Of a stretch of 64,000 bases of DNA, positions 1 to 12,941 are shown in pieces. A program made the position numbers and the translations under genes. Within the stretch, counting starts at the first letter, position 1. The number at the start of each line of letters is the position of its first letter. A model generated the notes under the pieces. The model did not search any database, was not told where the DNA came from, and saw only the letters and a program-made list of their open reading frames with translations. The stretch covers positions 1,240,001 through 1,304,000 of the forward strand of contig NC_052033.1 in NCBI RefSeq assembly GCF_015832195.1, written 5' to 3'. Origin of the DNA: Motacilla alba alba (taxonomy: Eukaryota; Chordata; Aves; Passeriformes; Motacillidae).

Positions 1-3000
1 TCGTGGTCATAGACTTGAAAAGTGCTGGCTGGCCAGCAGTGCACCCTCCATACCTGGCCTCCCTGCACTGCTCAGCCATCACCTGCTCTCACCACGTCTC
101 CAACATCCCACTGAAGCTTTGGGAGCGGATTATCAGCGCTGGGAGCAAGCAGAACATTCACTACTCCAGTATGGTATGGCAGCTGTGTGTCCCTCCATGT
201 GTCCCCCTGTGTTCCTACGTGTTCAGGTCGGTGTGGGTGGTCTGTGTTGCTGATCTGCAGAGGGTTCAGCCCCAGCAGACACTATCCTGCTTCTTAACAA
301 GGTCGAGAGAGGCCTTTTCCCAGAGCAGTACAGTTACACTGGGGAATTAAAATGTGATGTTTTTTAAGCTTTGACAAGCCAGAGGGGAGGTCTGAGTGTT
401 CCCAGCTGTCGGTGGTAACAAAGTTCTCATGTAAAAGCATGAAGCTTCTCGGGGAGATGTGTAGAATGCCTTCTAAAAGGCACAGTTGGTGTCAGAATGG
501 GAACATCCAATCCCAACAAAAGCTGACAGCATGGACTGTTTCACTGCTACTTGCACTGGAGTTCATGCCCTCCTGCTGACTTTATGTTCTCTCCACACTG
601 TCACTGCCCAGGCAGTCACACACTTCTCTTACTGTGTTTGTAGCCATGGCCGATTGATGGTGGCACCAACATCGCTCCAGATCCTCCACAGAGGGACTTG
701 CTGCTAACAGGGTAGGTACTGACCTCAGACCCATCAGGGAGCCCTTTCCAGTTCCAGTTCCCTTTTTTCGACTGACTGAGATTTTCCTATGGAGTTCAAG
801 TCTGCTCATCTTTTAGGGCAGAGACTGCAGCTTTACAGTGCAGCTTCTCAAAGCTGTGCTGCTCGCTTTGTAAAGCCAATTTATTTTGCTGCATCTGAGC
901 AAACAGGCCATGATGTCCACAGATAACCCAGAAAGTGGCTGACTTTTAGTTTTGATGTGTTATCCATTGCCCCTGCTCCCAAAGTGTGTGGGAGTGCAGG
1001 CGCTAATCCAGCCTGCTTCAAAGGCAGCAGTGTTAAAATGAAGCTTAATCTTTCATGTTTTGAAGCATTTTCCCCTCTACCTTACTCTCTGAATCTTAAA
1101 ATAGAGGTTAACTTGGACTCTTGTCTGCTTTGATCAGCAGGAACAGATCTAGCTAAGAGTTGGAAGTAGCTAGCAAGAGATTGTTTCATTGCGTGAAAAT
1201 GTGCCATTTTCTTTTCAAAGCACTTTTGAGAGTTTCAGGGAGCTGTTCCTCTGATTTCATTCTTGATGGAGCATGTTAGAAGCTCCTACCCTTGTGTTGG
1301 AAGACTGTTGCAAATCTTCACCTGGAGAACTAAGATTAAAGCGTGATTATTTTTATTTTTAAATTTTTTTCCCTTCCCTTGCAGTAACAGTGTTTTTGCC
1401 TGGATGAGTTTTTCCTTCCATATGCTAAGCTTTTTGCCTTTTCCATGTCTTTTTGGCATAAGCTTAAACTAGTGTAATGGTATCAGATCACTGAGAACAT
1501 TTGAATTAAAGAAACCCAACAACCTAAAACAAAAAATACACAAGAAGCCAAAAATCTTTTTCCTTGTGGTTTGTTTTTTGGTTCTGTATTTTCCCCTCTG
1601 TTTTACCCTCCACGTGCTGTTCTCCTGTGTGATGTGTGCTCCTGTATCCTCCCCTCCAGGCATGAGGACGGGACAGTGAGGTTTTGGGATGCCTCTGGTG
1701 TCTGCTTGCACCTCCTTTATAAGCTGAGCACAGTGAGAGTGTTCCTCACGGATGCTGATCCCAATGACAACATGAACACCCTGGGGGAGGACGAATGGCC
1801 TCCACTCCGCAAGGTGAGAGAGCTGCTGCTGGTAGAAACTTCCTGAAAACCTGAGGAGTTCTGATTCCTGCCCCAGTTAAAGACCAGCCCCTCTCTGTTC
1901 TCTTGCCTAGGTTGGTACCTTCGATCCTTACAGTGATGATCCAAGACTTGGCATCCAGAAGATCTACCTGTGTAAATACAGTGGATACTTGGCTGTAGCT
2001 GGTACAGCAGGACAGGTATTGGAATATGAACAATCAACATAAACATTGTTTTTATGCTAAATTGGTCTGTTTTCTGGAAATGATTCATGGAACCCTGCTC
2101 TGGTGAGGCCCCACTTTGAGCACTGCATTCAGCACAGGAAGTACATGGAGATGATGGAGTGAGTCCAGAGGAGGCCACCAAGTTAAATAGAGGGATAGAG
2201 CAGCTCTGCTGCAAGGAAAGGCTGAGAGAATTTGGGTTGTTCAGCCTGGAGAAGGGAGGGTTTGGGGTCACATAATTTCACCCTGGTACCTGAAAGAACC
2301 TACAAGAAGCATGAATAGAGACTACTTACAAGGTCCAGGAATGGCAGAACAAGGGGGAGTGGCTTCAGAGAGTAGGTTTGGATTAGATATTAGATAGGAA
2401 GAACTTCTTTGCTGTGAGGGTGGTGAGACACTGCAGCAGGTTGCCTGGAGAAGTTGTGGATGCCCCATCCCTGAAAGTGTTTAAGGTCAGGTTGGATGGA
2501 GCTCCTACCAGAAAAGGTGTCCCTGTGCATGGCAGGGGTTAGAATTAGGAGATCTTTAAGGTGCCTTCCAACCCAAACCATTCTGGGATTTTCTGTTTTC
2601 TCTAGTTGGTTTTAGACATTATCTGCTGTTATCTATCTGTCCTGAGAGGTGCTGTAGTTCAGCAGTTGTAGGGAAGGGCTGCAGCTTAGAAATCTGCCTA
2701 CACAGCAAAAGCTGCAGCAAAGGTTATTCTCTTCCTTTCAGGTGCTGGTGATGGAACTGAATGATGAGGATGCAGAACACGTGGTGGACCATGCTGAAGC
2801 AGATCTCCTGCAGGACCAAGAGGGCTATCGATGGAAAGGCCATGAGAAGCTAAAAACTCGAGATGGGCCTGTTCAATTTGAAGCTGGTTTTCAGCCATTT
2901 GTCCTTGTCCAATGTCAGCCACCAGCTGTGGTCACCTCTTTGGCCCTGCACTCGGAGTGGAAGCTTGTGGCCTTTGGTACCAGTCATGGGTTTGGGCTTT

Positions 3001-6000
3001 TTGACCATCAGCAGAAGCGACTGGTCTTTGTCAAGTAAGTGTCATCTTTCCAGGGGGTCTGTGGTAATCCTTATGTTAATGATGACCTGGAAATACTAAC
3101 AAAGCAAGGTGTGATAAGTGATTTCTCAAGAGCTGTCATTGTAGCAAGAAGCTCTGCTTCTTTTTTCTCCACCCTTGAAGATCTTCCAGAATATATAATC
3201 ATGTTCCAACATTTGTGTGTATCCTGTTGGACTCTTGGGAGTGATTGCCACCCAGTAGAAAGTGACCACGTGGCTACTGTCTTCCTCTTCCAGGTGCACA
3301 CTGCATCCCAGTGACCAGCTGGCCTTAGAAGGTCCCCTGTCTCGGGTGAAATCCTTGAAGAAGTCCCTCCGTCAGTCATTCCGGCGGATCAGAAGAAGCC
3401 GTGTGTCCAGTAGGAAGCGGAGAGGAGGTGGTGGGAATGCCTCAGAGGTGAGGGGTTCACCTTTTTGGGGTCTGTCTGTTTGCAGCTTGGAGCCTGCTAA
3501 GACTGCCTAGAGCAGGAGGTGGTCTCAGCCCTGCTATCAAATCAATAGTTATTGGTATGAGGGGAAAATGGCAATTTCTGATGCTGCCCTGTTAGATAAA
3601 AACAGGCACATTTTTAGAAGAGATCAGTTCAGAGGACAAGTTCACTGGTGTGCCTTTCTATTGCTGCCATGCTCCCTTTCTCCCTGCTGTGTCTATCCCT
3701 GACTGACAGTGTCTCCTCACCTGTGAAGGTGCAAGAAGCAAATGCCAAGTTTGACCAGGACGTGTTGCAGGAGATGGAGCTGGCTCCAGTCCAGCGCAAG
3801 ATCGAAGCGCGCTCGGCAGAGGACTCTTTCACTGGCTTTGTGCGAACCCTGTATTTTGCTGATACCTTCCTGAGAGACAGTGAGTAGGAAAAACATCTCT
3901 CTCTTCTTCCAAATGGGTTTTTACTGCTTCTGCCAAGGAGTGTATTAGGATTTACTGCCAGGAAAACTCAGCACCTCCTGTGTCCTACTTTGTGCTGTGC
4001 TGAAAAACTGATATAGAACAAGAGCATATGTTGTCATGTAGAATTGTTATTTAGCCATTCTGGGCTGCTGGCTAATCCAAGGCAAGTGGCCATTCATCTT
4101 TGAATGAAGTCTTTACCTATGATTTTCAAATGTGCTGTATTTTTGTATGGCATCTGACTTTCTAGTATAAACTTTTCCTTCTCTCATTCCTCTGAAGTTC
4201 ACCCCTGTCTTCAGCAAAGCCTTTTGATTTTAGTGAAGGTGGTGGTTGTGCATCAGAGCTCAAACTTATAGCATGCACAAGTATACTCTGCTCATCTGTG
4301 ATATACATGTGTGAAAACTGGACACAGGAGTTGTGGTGGTACTTTTGCCTTTGCTCAGGTGCAGTGCCCTTTCTAACAGCTGCTGGTGGGAAAAGAATGT
4401 TAAAAACGTGCAGTTTGTGCCTGGCAGGTCTCCCCTAATATGAAGATATTTGGGGTGCAAACAGAGGGAGGTTTTGTGTAGCCAAGGAAAGCTGTTATGT
4501 CATGGATGGTGCCTTGCTCATGGGCTTTTTTGTCACTCCAGGCTCCCGGCACTGCCCGTCCCTGTGGGCTGGCACCAATGGAGGGACAGTTTACGCTTTC
4601 TGTTTACGTGTTCCTCCAGCTGAGAGGAGGATGGATGAGCCTGTGAGGGCAGAGCAGGGTAAGTGCCTTGTGAAAGCAGGGTTCTGTTGAGTCTGAGCCA
4701 TGGCTCCACAGGAGTTATGGCCAGAAAAGCAGGGTCGCTCAATCAGTGCTGCTTATCAGTGATAGGAGCCAAGTGTGGCAGTGTCTGAGTTAAGCAATGC
4801 TCACTGCAGTAGCTGAACTGGAGCTCCAGCACTGCTTGATGTGCCTCAGCCTCATTTTCTACTCATTTCAGAAATGGAAATTTGTGTCAGCTGTCACTGA
4901 AGTTTGCCATCAACCCTTGCTGCACGTGTCCCTTGTTCTGACAGCTGGGCCTGTTGTCTTTATGTAACAATGCTTTCTGTTCAACACACATGAGTCCAGT
5001 CAGAATGCCCTAATGCCCTTCACCTACCAAATCTTTTTAGGCAGCATTTCTGTAACCACAGTAGATAAATCTCCAGTGCTAAGAGGGTGTGAAGGAGTTT
5101 CTAACAGTGTTTCTGACTAGACTCCTGTTTGTTTTTTCTGTTTGTTTTTCCTCCATATCTTGCCTGTCTAGCCAAAGAGATTCAGCTGATGCACAGGGCT
5201 CCTGTTGTGGGGATACTTGTGTTGGATGGACGCAGCACTCCCCTCCCAGAACCTCTAGAAGTAGCACATGACCTTTCCAAGAGTCCTGATATGCAAGGCA
5301 GCCACCAGCTGTTGGTGGTATCTGAAGAGCAATTTAAGGTGAGTGTCACCTATTGAGGGAGGGAGGTACCTATGAATTGTGCATGAAATCTGCTAAAGCA
5401 CTGGGCACTGCTCAGTGGTGAGAGAATTCTTGGGAGTGCTTGTTCTCCTGTGCCTCAAGAACAGCCCTGGGACAGCACTTCTGTTTGGTACAGTCCATAA
5501 ATCAGGTGTGTGCTGGCAAACTGGTGTTCAGCATAGTGCTGCACATGCTGAATATAGAAATTTTATGCCTACATTACATTATACTCTATGGACAAGGCTG
5601 CTTCTGCTTTTAGGAAAGAGCTTTTCTGTTGTTAGTGCAGAAGCAGGAATTTGTAGGTGTTTTTGTGAAGTAGCTTATAAGTTTCTTGTTTTGCACACTA
5701 ACTTAAACCTTGTTCTCTTTCTGTATAAATTTGTAGCCAAATTGGGAAGAGTTTTGAAAAAATGGGGGAGAAGTGTAGTTATAGCCTGAAGGTTAAAACT
5801 GATGTCAGAACAGAAAGACATTTTCACACTGCCTGTGGCCGATTCATTCTCATGCAGTGAGCAGGGGATTGGCTCTGGTTACACCTCTGGGTATTCCCTG
5901 TGAATGGAAACATTATCCAGGGAGGGAGCAGCAGATGTCCTGGGGAGCTGCTGCTGCCTTTGTGCAGGAAGAGGTGTCAGTGTCTCATTTCTGTGACAGG

Positions 6001-9000
6001 TCTTCACATTGCCCAAGGTCAGCTCCAAACTGAAGCTCAAGCTGACAGCCCTGGAGGGCTGCAGGGTACGGAAGGTGACAGTTGCCAACTTTGGCAGCTG
6101 CAAGACTGATGATTACAGTGAGAACGACCTGGCAGTGCTGACCAACCTGGGAGACATCCAGATCATCTCCCTGCCCTTCCTCAAGCTGCAGATCCGCTAC
6201 CCCTGCATCCGCAAGGAGGATGTGAGTGGCATTGCATCCTGTGTCTTCACCAAATATGGCCAAGGTGAGGTGGGCTTCTCCCAGATCATCCCTCTTGTTG
6301 TGTGTTTGAGACAATGGGAAATGGCTTAGTGTTTTTTAGCTAGGCTGTGTACACATGTGAGACTGTTTCAGAAGTATGTCCATTGTGTGTTTCTGGGCAG
6401 TACCAGCAGCCAGCAGGTACCAACATATGAGGTAGAAGAAGCAGGAGTGAGTTTATTCCATTACTGTTAATGAATACAGGAGTGAATAGTGGTTTTCAGC
6501 TTGGTTGTGCCTCTTATATAGCTTCCACCTGGCCACCCTCCTCTTGTCTGGTGTGGGTGAATGGCTCTCTAAGCAGCAGGCTCTGGGCAATGGCTCCACT
6601 GTGCCTCCTGTACATGCCTGTGTCTCAGCACTCACATTGCAAAACTGGGATCCTGTGGCTGCTGAAGATGGATCGCTACTGTCCAGTTCATTTATTGCAT
6701 CTTTCTGTGCTGTTTTCCCCAAGTGTCAGCACAGGACAACAGAATATGTCTCAGCATAACCTTAAATTGCACGGTCTCTAGGCTAACCAGAGGGGAGCTG
6801 GGGTAATACCTTCCTCAATGATCCCTCTTCGCTTAGATAGAAGGAAAAGCCAACCCTTTCTGCCAAACATAATAGATCATGCCTAGATGTGTTCTTTTTT
6901 AGGATCACCTTTGGTTCTGGAACTGTTTGCTGAGAATTGCCCTTAACAATTCCCGATCCCCTGCAGGTTTCTATCTGATCTCACCGTCAGAGTTTGAGAG
7001 GTTTTCCCTTTCCACCAAATGGTTGGTGGAGCCCCGGTGCATCGTAGACGTGCCAGAAGTGACAAGCAACAACCACGTGCACAAGTCTGGCACAGAGAAT
7101 GCTGCAAGGAAATCCAGGTAAAGTCTGTAACACTCTTGCACACTGACTGTGTCTGAATAGGGAGGAAAGAAAACCCCTTTGAAGTTAACATCCATAGAGG
7201 GGGTGGCATCAGGAAATGTAGCCTTCCTCCTGATTGTTTTCCTACTTGGAATACATCTGGTAGGACAAAGCAGGAAGCTTTGGAACTGGTATCCCTAAGC
7301 TGGAGTCACAAACTTAGAGAAAGCCCTGGCTTGCTTTGCTTGTTCCCAAGAGCTGAGGCTGAGCTGTTGCTCTGTGAAAGGAAATCCAGTGTTCCTCCTT
7401 TCCTCTTGGAACATCAGTGAGTAATAGTAGATCTGACACTCACAGAGGTCCTACAAGAATTTTATTCCAAGAATTTAGAAGTGTTCTGTGGTGCCTGCAG
7501 ACTTCTGCATCACCAGCATGTGGTGAAGCCCTTCCCACACTCTGCAAACCATTTAGTTGATGTGCATTGGAGCCTCTTGTAGCTGCCAAGAACACACAGG
7601 AATTCTCTGCACCCCTGTTCTTCAGCATCAGTAATTGTTTTCTGTCTCCTTTCCTTTTTTAGGGGGCCAGGAAAGAGTCCAGGTGACTCTGGAGAAGATG
7701 GTAAGTGAAAAAAAAAGTGTACTGAGGGTAGCATAGTGTGTGTAAACTTCAAAATGTCTTTCCTATTGCTACAGTTGATATTTTCTACCTAAGAATGGGA
7801 AAAATAAGGAAGGATGTGGGGGAAACATTGTGACCTGCCTGGACTGTATTTTAGTTGATAGCTCTGAAGTAAGTTGAATGTGGAAGATTCCCTTAAAGGA
7901 TGGAACAGAGTTTTTGCTGGAGGGAAGGTCTGAACTTATTTAGATCTTCTGTTATCCAAACTAGTATTGCTGAAAGAAACAGTTCAGTGTGTGAGGTACT
8001 TTACCGAATGCTTCACAACTAATCCCTAAAGTCAAAAAGTACTTAATGTGGGGAAAAAAAACAGTTCCATTGTGCATTTCTTCAAAACTGCACTTATTTC
8101 AGGAAAAGGGCCAAATATTGTTAGGTAAAACAATTTTTCCTTCTCTTTTTTAGAAAGGAAGTCTGGGAGGCTGATGGAACATGCCTTACTCAATGACGAA
8201 AGTGAGTGAGATGAAGCCTTGCTGCTGAGGGGGAAGGTGCCTTTCTGGGTGGGAAAAGAAGAAAGCTGCTGGGAATTTTGTGGATTCCAGTTCCAAGGGA
8301 TCTGTAGTTACTGGTAGAAATGCTGGGTTTTCTTGAATCCCCAGAAATGAGGGGTTGGACAGATAGCCATGCCCTTGAGCAGGGGTTGTTCTGCAGAGCT
8401 GCATTCCCTGCTGAGATAAGAGAAGGATCTTTATTTCCAATAGACTTGTGTAAGATGACAGCTGGAACAGACAGTTCCTTTGGGACTCTGGTACGCAGGG
8501 ATTGGCAACATTTCCTCTGGCAACTGACTGCTTCAGTCCTGTGTGCCAGCCTGCCCAGTAAAAACCTGGTTGAGGAGGCAGTGATGATCTAAGGACTGAC
8601 CTCTGAGCTGTGGGAGGCAGGTTCTGGAGGCTGTTCAGTGGGGAGGTGGAATGTGGTCAGGCAGCTGCCTGAAAGCAGATTCCCACTGGTTTGGCTCACT
8701 GCTTTAACTCTCTACTTTCCAGAAGTGCTGAAGGAGATCCAGAGTACTCTGGAGGGGGCCAGAGGGTGAGTGTCAACCAACTTCTCTTCTTGATGGCTGG
8801 GGCTGGCAGGGGAGGGCAGCTTGAGGTGACAGCAGGGGGATGTCCACTTGATGGCAGGGATCCTTCTGGTGGAATCTGGTCACGTGTGCATCCCACAAGC
8901 TGCCAAAGGGCAATAATGAGAGGCAGGTTCTCTTTCACATGTCTCTTGACATTTTTTATGAATAATGCTTTGTCTCTTTCTCTCCGAAAAGCAGGAGAGA

Positions 9001-9895
9001 TCACATTCCCACATCCCCAAGGAACAGGACTCTGAGTATTCGCATACAGGTTTCTATTTGTGTCAACCCATACTGATCTAAGGGCAGGCCACATGGGCTT
9101 AGTTGGTCAAGGATGGGACTCTGGAGTTTTAATCCTGGCTTGACACTGTCCCTTGGATGTGTTCAGTGGCTCTGCTCCCATTCTGTCTGTACAATAGAGC
9201 TGAGCTACCACCACGGCTGCGGGGCTTTATCTCCTCTCCCTAGAATGGTCAGGGGCTACCAAGTGTAGGCAAAGGACTACTGTCTGCAACGGATGCAGGA
9301 GGCTTGGTGGGATTGGTAACTGCTGGTGTGGAAGGATCAGTGACTGCCTGACCTGCTCTGCTCTGTGCACTTCCTCTGGACACTACCTCATCCTGGTCTT
9401 CTGTCGGCACCTGGGAGTGGATGGGATGAGACTGCACTGCAATAAGGAATCTCTTCTTGTGTCATTGCAGGAGCTATGCAGAAAAAAATTCGGCAAGAAG
9501 TCCACTAGGACATGGACTAAGTAATGGAGGAGGTAGGTGAGGCTAAAGATAGTTAAAGTAGCCAAAGGAAGCAGAAAGTAGAATGAAATTTCTTAATAAG
9601 CTTCAGCTTATTTCAATGCTTTGTGCAGAACTCTTACCTGAATTTTCAGAGTGGGAATCTGCTGGCTGAGTGGTGTGTGAGCACTGTTCAGCACCTTACA
9701 TGCTACACCAGTGGTAAAGGAAGAGCTAAAAATGCTTTGAAGGCTCCTGGCTCTTACCCTTATCACAAAGTGAGCTGGTGAGGTAGCTAGAGCTCCCAGC
9801 AGCAATCTGAGTGCATCAGCTCATTAGCTCTCACTAGCTTTCACTGCCTGCCTTTTCAAATGGCTATTGCATTCTTCTCTCCTGCAGCAGATTGA
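1..9895 (+). CDS. LLGL2: LLGL2, lethal giant larvae homolog 2 (3' part, 16 exons)
   Basis: This is a cytoskeletal and polarity scaffold of the Lgl family. In other animals it acts at the basolateral cortex against the Par/aPKC complex and binds myosin II and SNARE proteins. Exons: 1-173 (left-truncated), 644-711, 1660-1813, 1911-2015, 2742-3034, 3294-3447, 3729-3879, 4542-4658, 5172-5338, 6000-6264, 6967-7117, 7663-7700, 8154-8201, 8723-8765, 9471-9532 and 9888-9895. All have AG/GT borders and phases that join without a break, giving 664 residues and a TGA at 9893-9895. Recognisable segments are [52 protein letters not shown] and VTSLAL (beta-propeller repeats), and RTLYFAD. It matches LLGL2 rather than LLGL1 by my recall of the human protein, including the end LSNGGA plus one acidic residue. 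The 5' half of the gene lies outside the window. Confidence 0.95.
2085..2595 (+). repeat. CR1 LINE 3' fragment in an LLGL2 intron
   Basis: This lies in the intron between exons 1911-2015 and 2742-3034. It starts with CTCTGGTGAGGCCCCACTTT and ends with CTTTAAGGTGCCTTCC, AACCCAAACCATTC and TGGGATTTT, the familiar 3' end of avian CR1 elements. It is degraded (no open frame) and points along the + strand. Confidence 0.85.
3294..3447 (+). other. LLGL2: LLGL2 exon with the polybasic aPKC target region
   Basis: This exon starts by completing the AAG codon of the previous exon and reads [17 protein letters not shown] and then [15 protein letters not shown]. The serine-spaced, Arg/Lys-rich stretch is the conserved Lgl phosphorylation and membrane-binding segment. 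In the family, aPKC phosphorylates serines here to release Lgl from the cortex. The basic and hydrophobic residues and the serines are all present, so this control is probably kept. The exon ends with a Gly-rich tail (RGGGGNASE) that is less conserved. Confidence 0.9.
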
Positions 9896-10226
9896 CCAGA
9901 ACTCATGGAGGCCATCGTGGCATTGGATTGAGTGCCATAACACTACTGACTGGGCAAACCGTCCCTGGGGAGAAGGCACCAGTGCTCCCAGCAGCCAGAC
10001 TGGGGAGCTGCAGCTCAGTGCTGTGCTTCTGCCTCTGCCTCCCCTTTAGTGCCTCTTGGAGACCTCTCCTGCTGGAGCCTGCCTTGCTTTAGGACAGCAG
10101 TGGATGCCAGGTCTGATGCACCACAAGCCTCTGAGTACATCTAACATTCAAATGTTTGCACATTTCTCTTTTCTACTGGGCTGGGTTTTAAATTATAAAT
10201 GTTTTACTGCCTCGGTGCAGGATTTT

Positions 10227-10232
10227 AATAAA
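10227..10232 (+). terminator. LLGL2: Proximal LLGL2 polyadenylation signal (AATAAA)
   Basis: This is a canonical AATAAA about 330 nt after the LLGL2 stop. It is followed within 30-60 nt by T-rich sequence (TACTTTTTGTAC and a poly-T run). It would give a short 3' UTR. Confidence 0.55.
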
Positions 10233-10530
10233 CGCACACTGTTACCTCCAACAATTACTTTTTGTACATTTTTTTTAAATCTTATGGGTATTTCAGTTTT
10301 AACAGAAACATTTAGAAATTTACTTAAAGAAAAAAACATTACGTAATATATGCTAGATTCCTGTGACTGCTGTATGTGGCATCTGAATGAGTAATTTTGG
10401 GGTTTGTTTGTTATGGTACTGTTAACTGGCTTTATGGATTTGGGTAGAATCTATTTTTGTAGCCATTCAAATCGGAGGAAAACTAATTGAATTTGATTTT
10501 TGTTTCAACACTACATTGCTTTTTTTTGGC

Positions 10531-10536
10531 AATAAA
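10531..10536 (+). terminator. LLGL2: Distal LLGL2 polyadenylation signal (AATAAA)
   Basis: This is a canonical AATAAA about 640 nt after the stop. A TGTGATCCTTGTGTCCTCTTG run 15-40 nt downstream is a typical GU-rich cleavage-factor site. By local context it is the better of the two signals. A third AATAAA at 10809 has weaker context. Confidence 0.6.
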
Positions 10537-12892
10537 ACTCTGAATTCCCTTTTGTGATCCTTGTGTCCTCTTGTATCTATTCTGTCCTTCAACAGCTTCT
10601 TTTATATTGCCCACAGATCCCTGGGGGAAGGTGGAGCTGCCCTCTGAGCTGAGGGGGGCAAAGAGCACTCCTGGAGGCCAAGCAAGGTGGTGGGTGGGAG
10701 GAGCAAAGTGATTGTGTCACCATCCTGCAATCCGTATGGGATGGGGATGCCAGGAAAGGGCAGTGGTTCCGATTATATTCCCTGGAAGGTCATTGCTGGT
10801 TTGTCCTGAATAAACGTGCATGACAACATTGAAGGGAGACAGGATTGATCCAGCAGTGCTGCTGTGCTGTCTGCCAGTGGATTTGGAATTGAAGCTGGTA
10901 AAACTGCAGAGAGCAGTTTGGTCCTCTTTAAAATTCCTTTATCCCTCGCCTAACAGCACATTTTTTTTCCAGCTAAGACAAAGAACAAAGTATTCTGAAA
11001 TTTCTCTACTGTAACTTGCTTGTAGCACTGTGATAGCCAGTAAGAAAGAACTAAATCCTCCTGGAATGGAGCTGAGTTGCTGTCCTTGGCACACTTTGGA
11101 AACCTCTCCGTGGAAGGCCTCTCATTTCTGCCTCTCCTTGGGAGCCCTCTTGATCTTCCCAAGCAAGGCTGAGGAATCCTTTCTTACCTACAGCACTAGG
11201 ATGGCACATCCTGTTCTGCAAGGAAAAAATGCTTGTAGAGTTGCTCTGCTGGTGCTTCAGGCACCCTTCCTTCTGAAATTATTAATACGTCCTTTGAGAC
11301 CTAATTTATTGCTAATGAGGTTTTAGAGAGCCTTCTCTTTCAGTTTCCATTTCCAAAGTAGTTTTCACTTCCTTATTTCTGTTAGCTTCATTATTTCCTT
11401 GTCTCTTGCTGCAGGACTGAAGCTGGCAGGGAGGTGTCCTGCTGTTTCCACCTCTTGTGCCAGGCATTGATGTTGCAAATTTACAGGAAATTATGGTTTA
11501 ATCAGCAACTTCTAAGCTGGTGTGACCCTGTGCATGTGCATCATCCTGGTGCACCCAGCTGCTTCTTTCTGCTCCTCACAGATGGACTGATTCTAAAGCC
11601 TTTTCTGAATATTTATTTGTTGGCAGGCTTGGGGGAAGAGATGCAACAGTCCTACTCAGAAAGGGCAGAAGCAATTTATTATCTTCTCCCTATTTTCATC
11701 CACATCACTTGAAAAATCCAGTAGGTCCACTGGAAGAGTGAGAGAGTCACAAAAATGCTACCATTTTTTGTAAACCCTAAAGTGCAATTAGATTGAAAAC
11801 GAACAGCAAAAGAAAATTAATCCAGGCTTCTTATTTTCCTGAAAGCACCAGCCAGACTACAAATGGGATTGAGTAGTTTAGGATATGTGCTGAGATACGA
11901 CAGGTTATTTTTTTCTAGTAGAGCTTTGGAACTGAAGGATTCACTGAAATGAGATCCTTGACTTCTTGTGGCCAGAGACATTAAGAATCCTTTTAGAGCT
12001 CCTATGCCTAAAATACAGGAGAAATTGCAAAGGGACAAAACAGGGCAAGGCTGGAACTCATGAACTGTGCTTTCAGTTGTGTTCTGAGTTGAGCAGGAAG
12101 GGATGGAAAGGCTTGTGACAGAATTAGGGTGTATTTTTTGTGCTGTCAGAAAACGAACAGCAAGTAAAATTGGTGATGGGATGAAATGATGGTGAGGGGT
12201 GGAGCCTTCAATGAATGAATGTAAGCAGCTTTTGAATGTAGTGGGGGGGGAAAGTCCTTTTTCATCTTTCCCTTTCAGGAACTGCCTTCTGAGCCTTGTG
12301 GTTACTCTTAGCCTGCCCCTCAGCTGACACTAAAAATAATGGCCTGCTTCTGATCAGAGGATTCAGCTGCTGCCAAGCCCCTCGAATTTTATGCCTACCT
12401 CTACTTTTCACTTGAACTCCTTGTCTGGGATCTGATAGAAGTTTGTTGGCCCTCTCCAAGAGCTAATGCTTTAATGCTTGGAAGCACTCTGAGGGCTCAT
12501 TGGCCCTTATTAAGGTTATTGCCAGTCAGGCTTTGGCAGTGCTTCCCCCTTCTGCTTTGTGCAGCCTCACAGGGCTCTGGCACTGGGAAGTGTCCCTTGG
12601 CTGCAGGACCAGAGTTGCTGTTAACACTGACTTGAAAAAATCCTTCCAGCAATGCTGGCACAGTGTTCCATGACCCCCACAGACCTGCTGCTCTGCACAG
12701 GGGACAGTCTTGGATCACAACTAAAGAACAAATTTTCCACATCTGAGTACACATTGGGTCCCTAATATGGGATGCTGTTTTATAGTGGCCTGAGTTTTAG
12801 GTCAAATGCTTTCTGGTAACGTGAGCTCTTTTATATGGTGGTGTGTTTGCTGCCAAAATTCTCTACTCCTAGAAAAGCTTGGCGTGGAGCTC

Positions 12893-12905
12893 TTTTTTTT
12901 CCTTT

Positions 12906-12935
<30 letters not shown>
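12893..12935 (+). repeat. Poly-T simple repeat
   Basis: This is a T run interrupted by CC and single C bases. Read on the other strand it would be a poly-A tail, but no recognisable retroposed body adjoins it. Confidence 0.8.

Positions 12936-12941
<6 letters not shown>

Larger units (their letters stand above)
9896..10560 (+). other. LLGL2: LLGL2 3' untranslated region
   Basis: The last exon begins at 9888 after a CTCCTGCAG acceptor and contributes only the final two residues and the stop. What follows is non-coding. It becomes AT-rich from about 10190 and carries AATAAA at 10227-10232 and at 10531-10536. I place the end near 10555 because the second signal is followed by a T/G-rich run (10552-10590). 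The exact cleavage site cannot be read from sequence. Confidence 0.7.
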
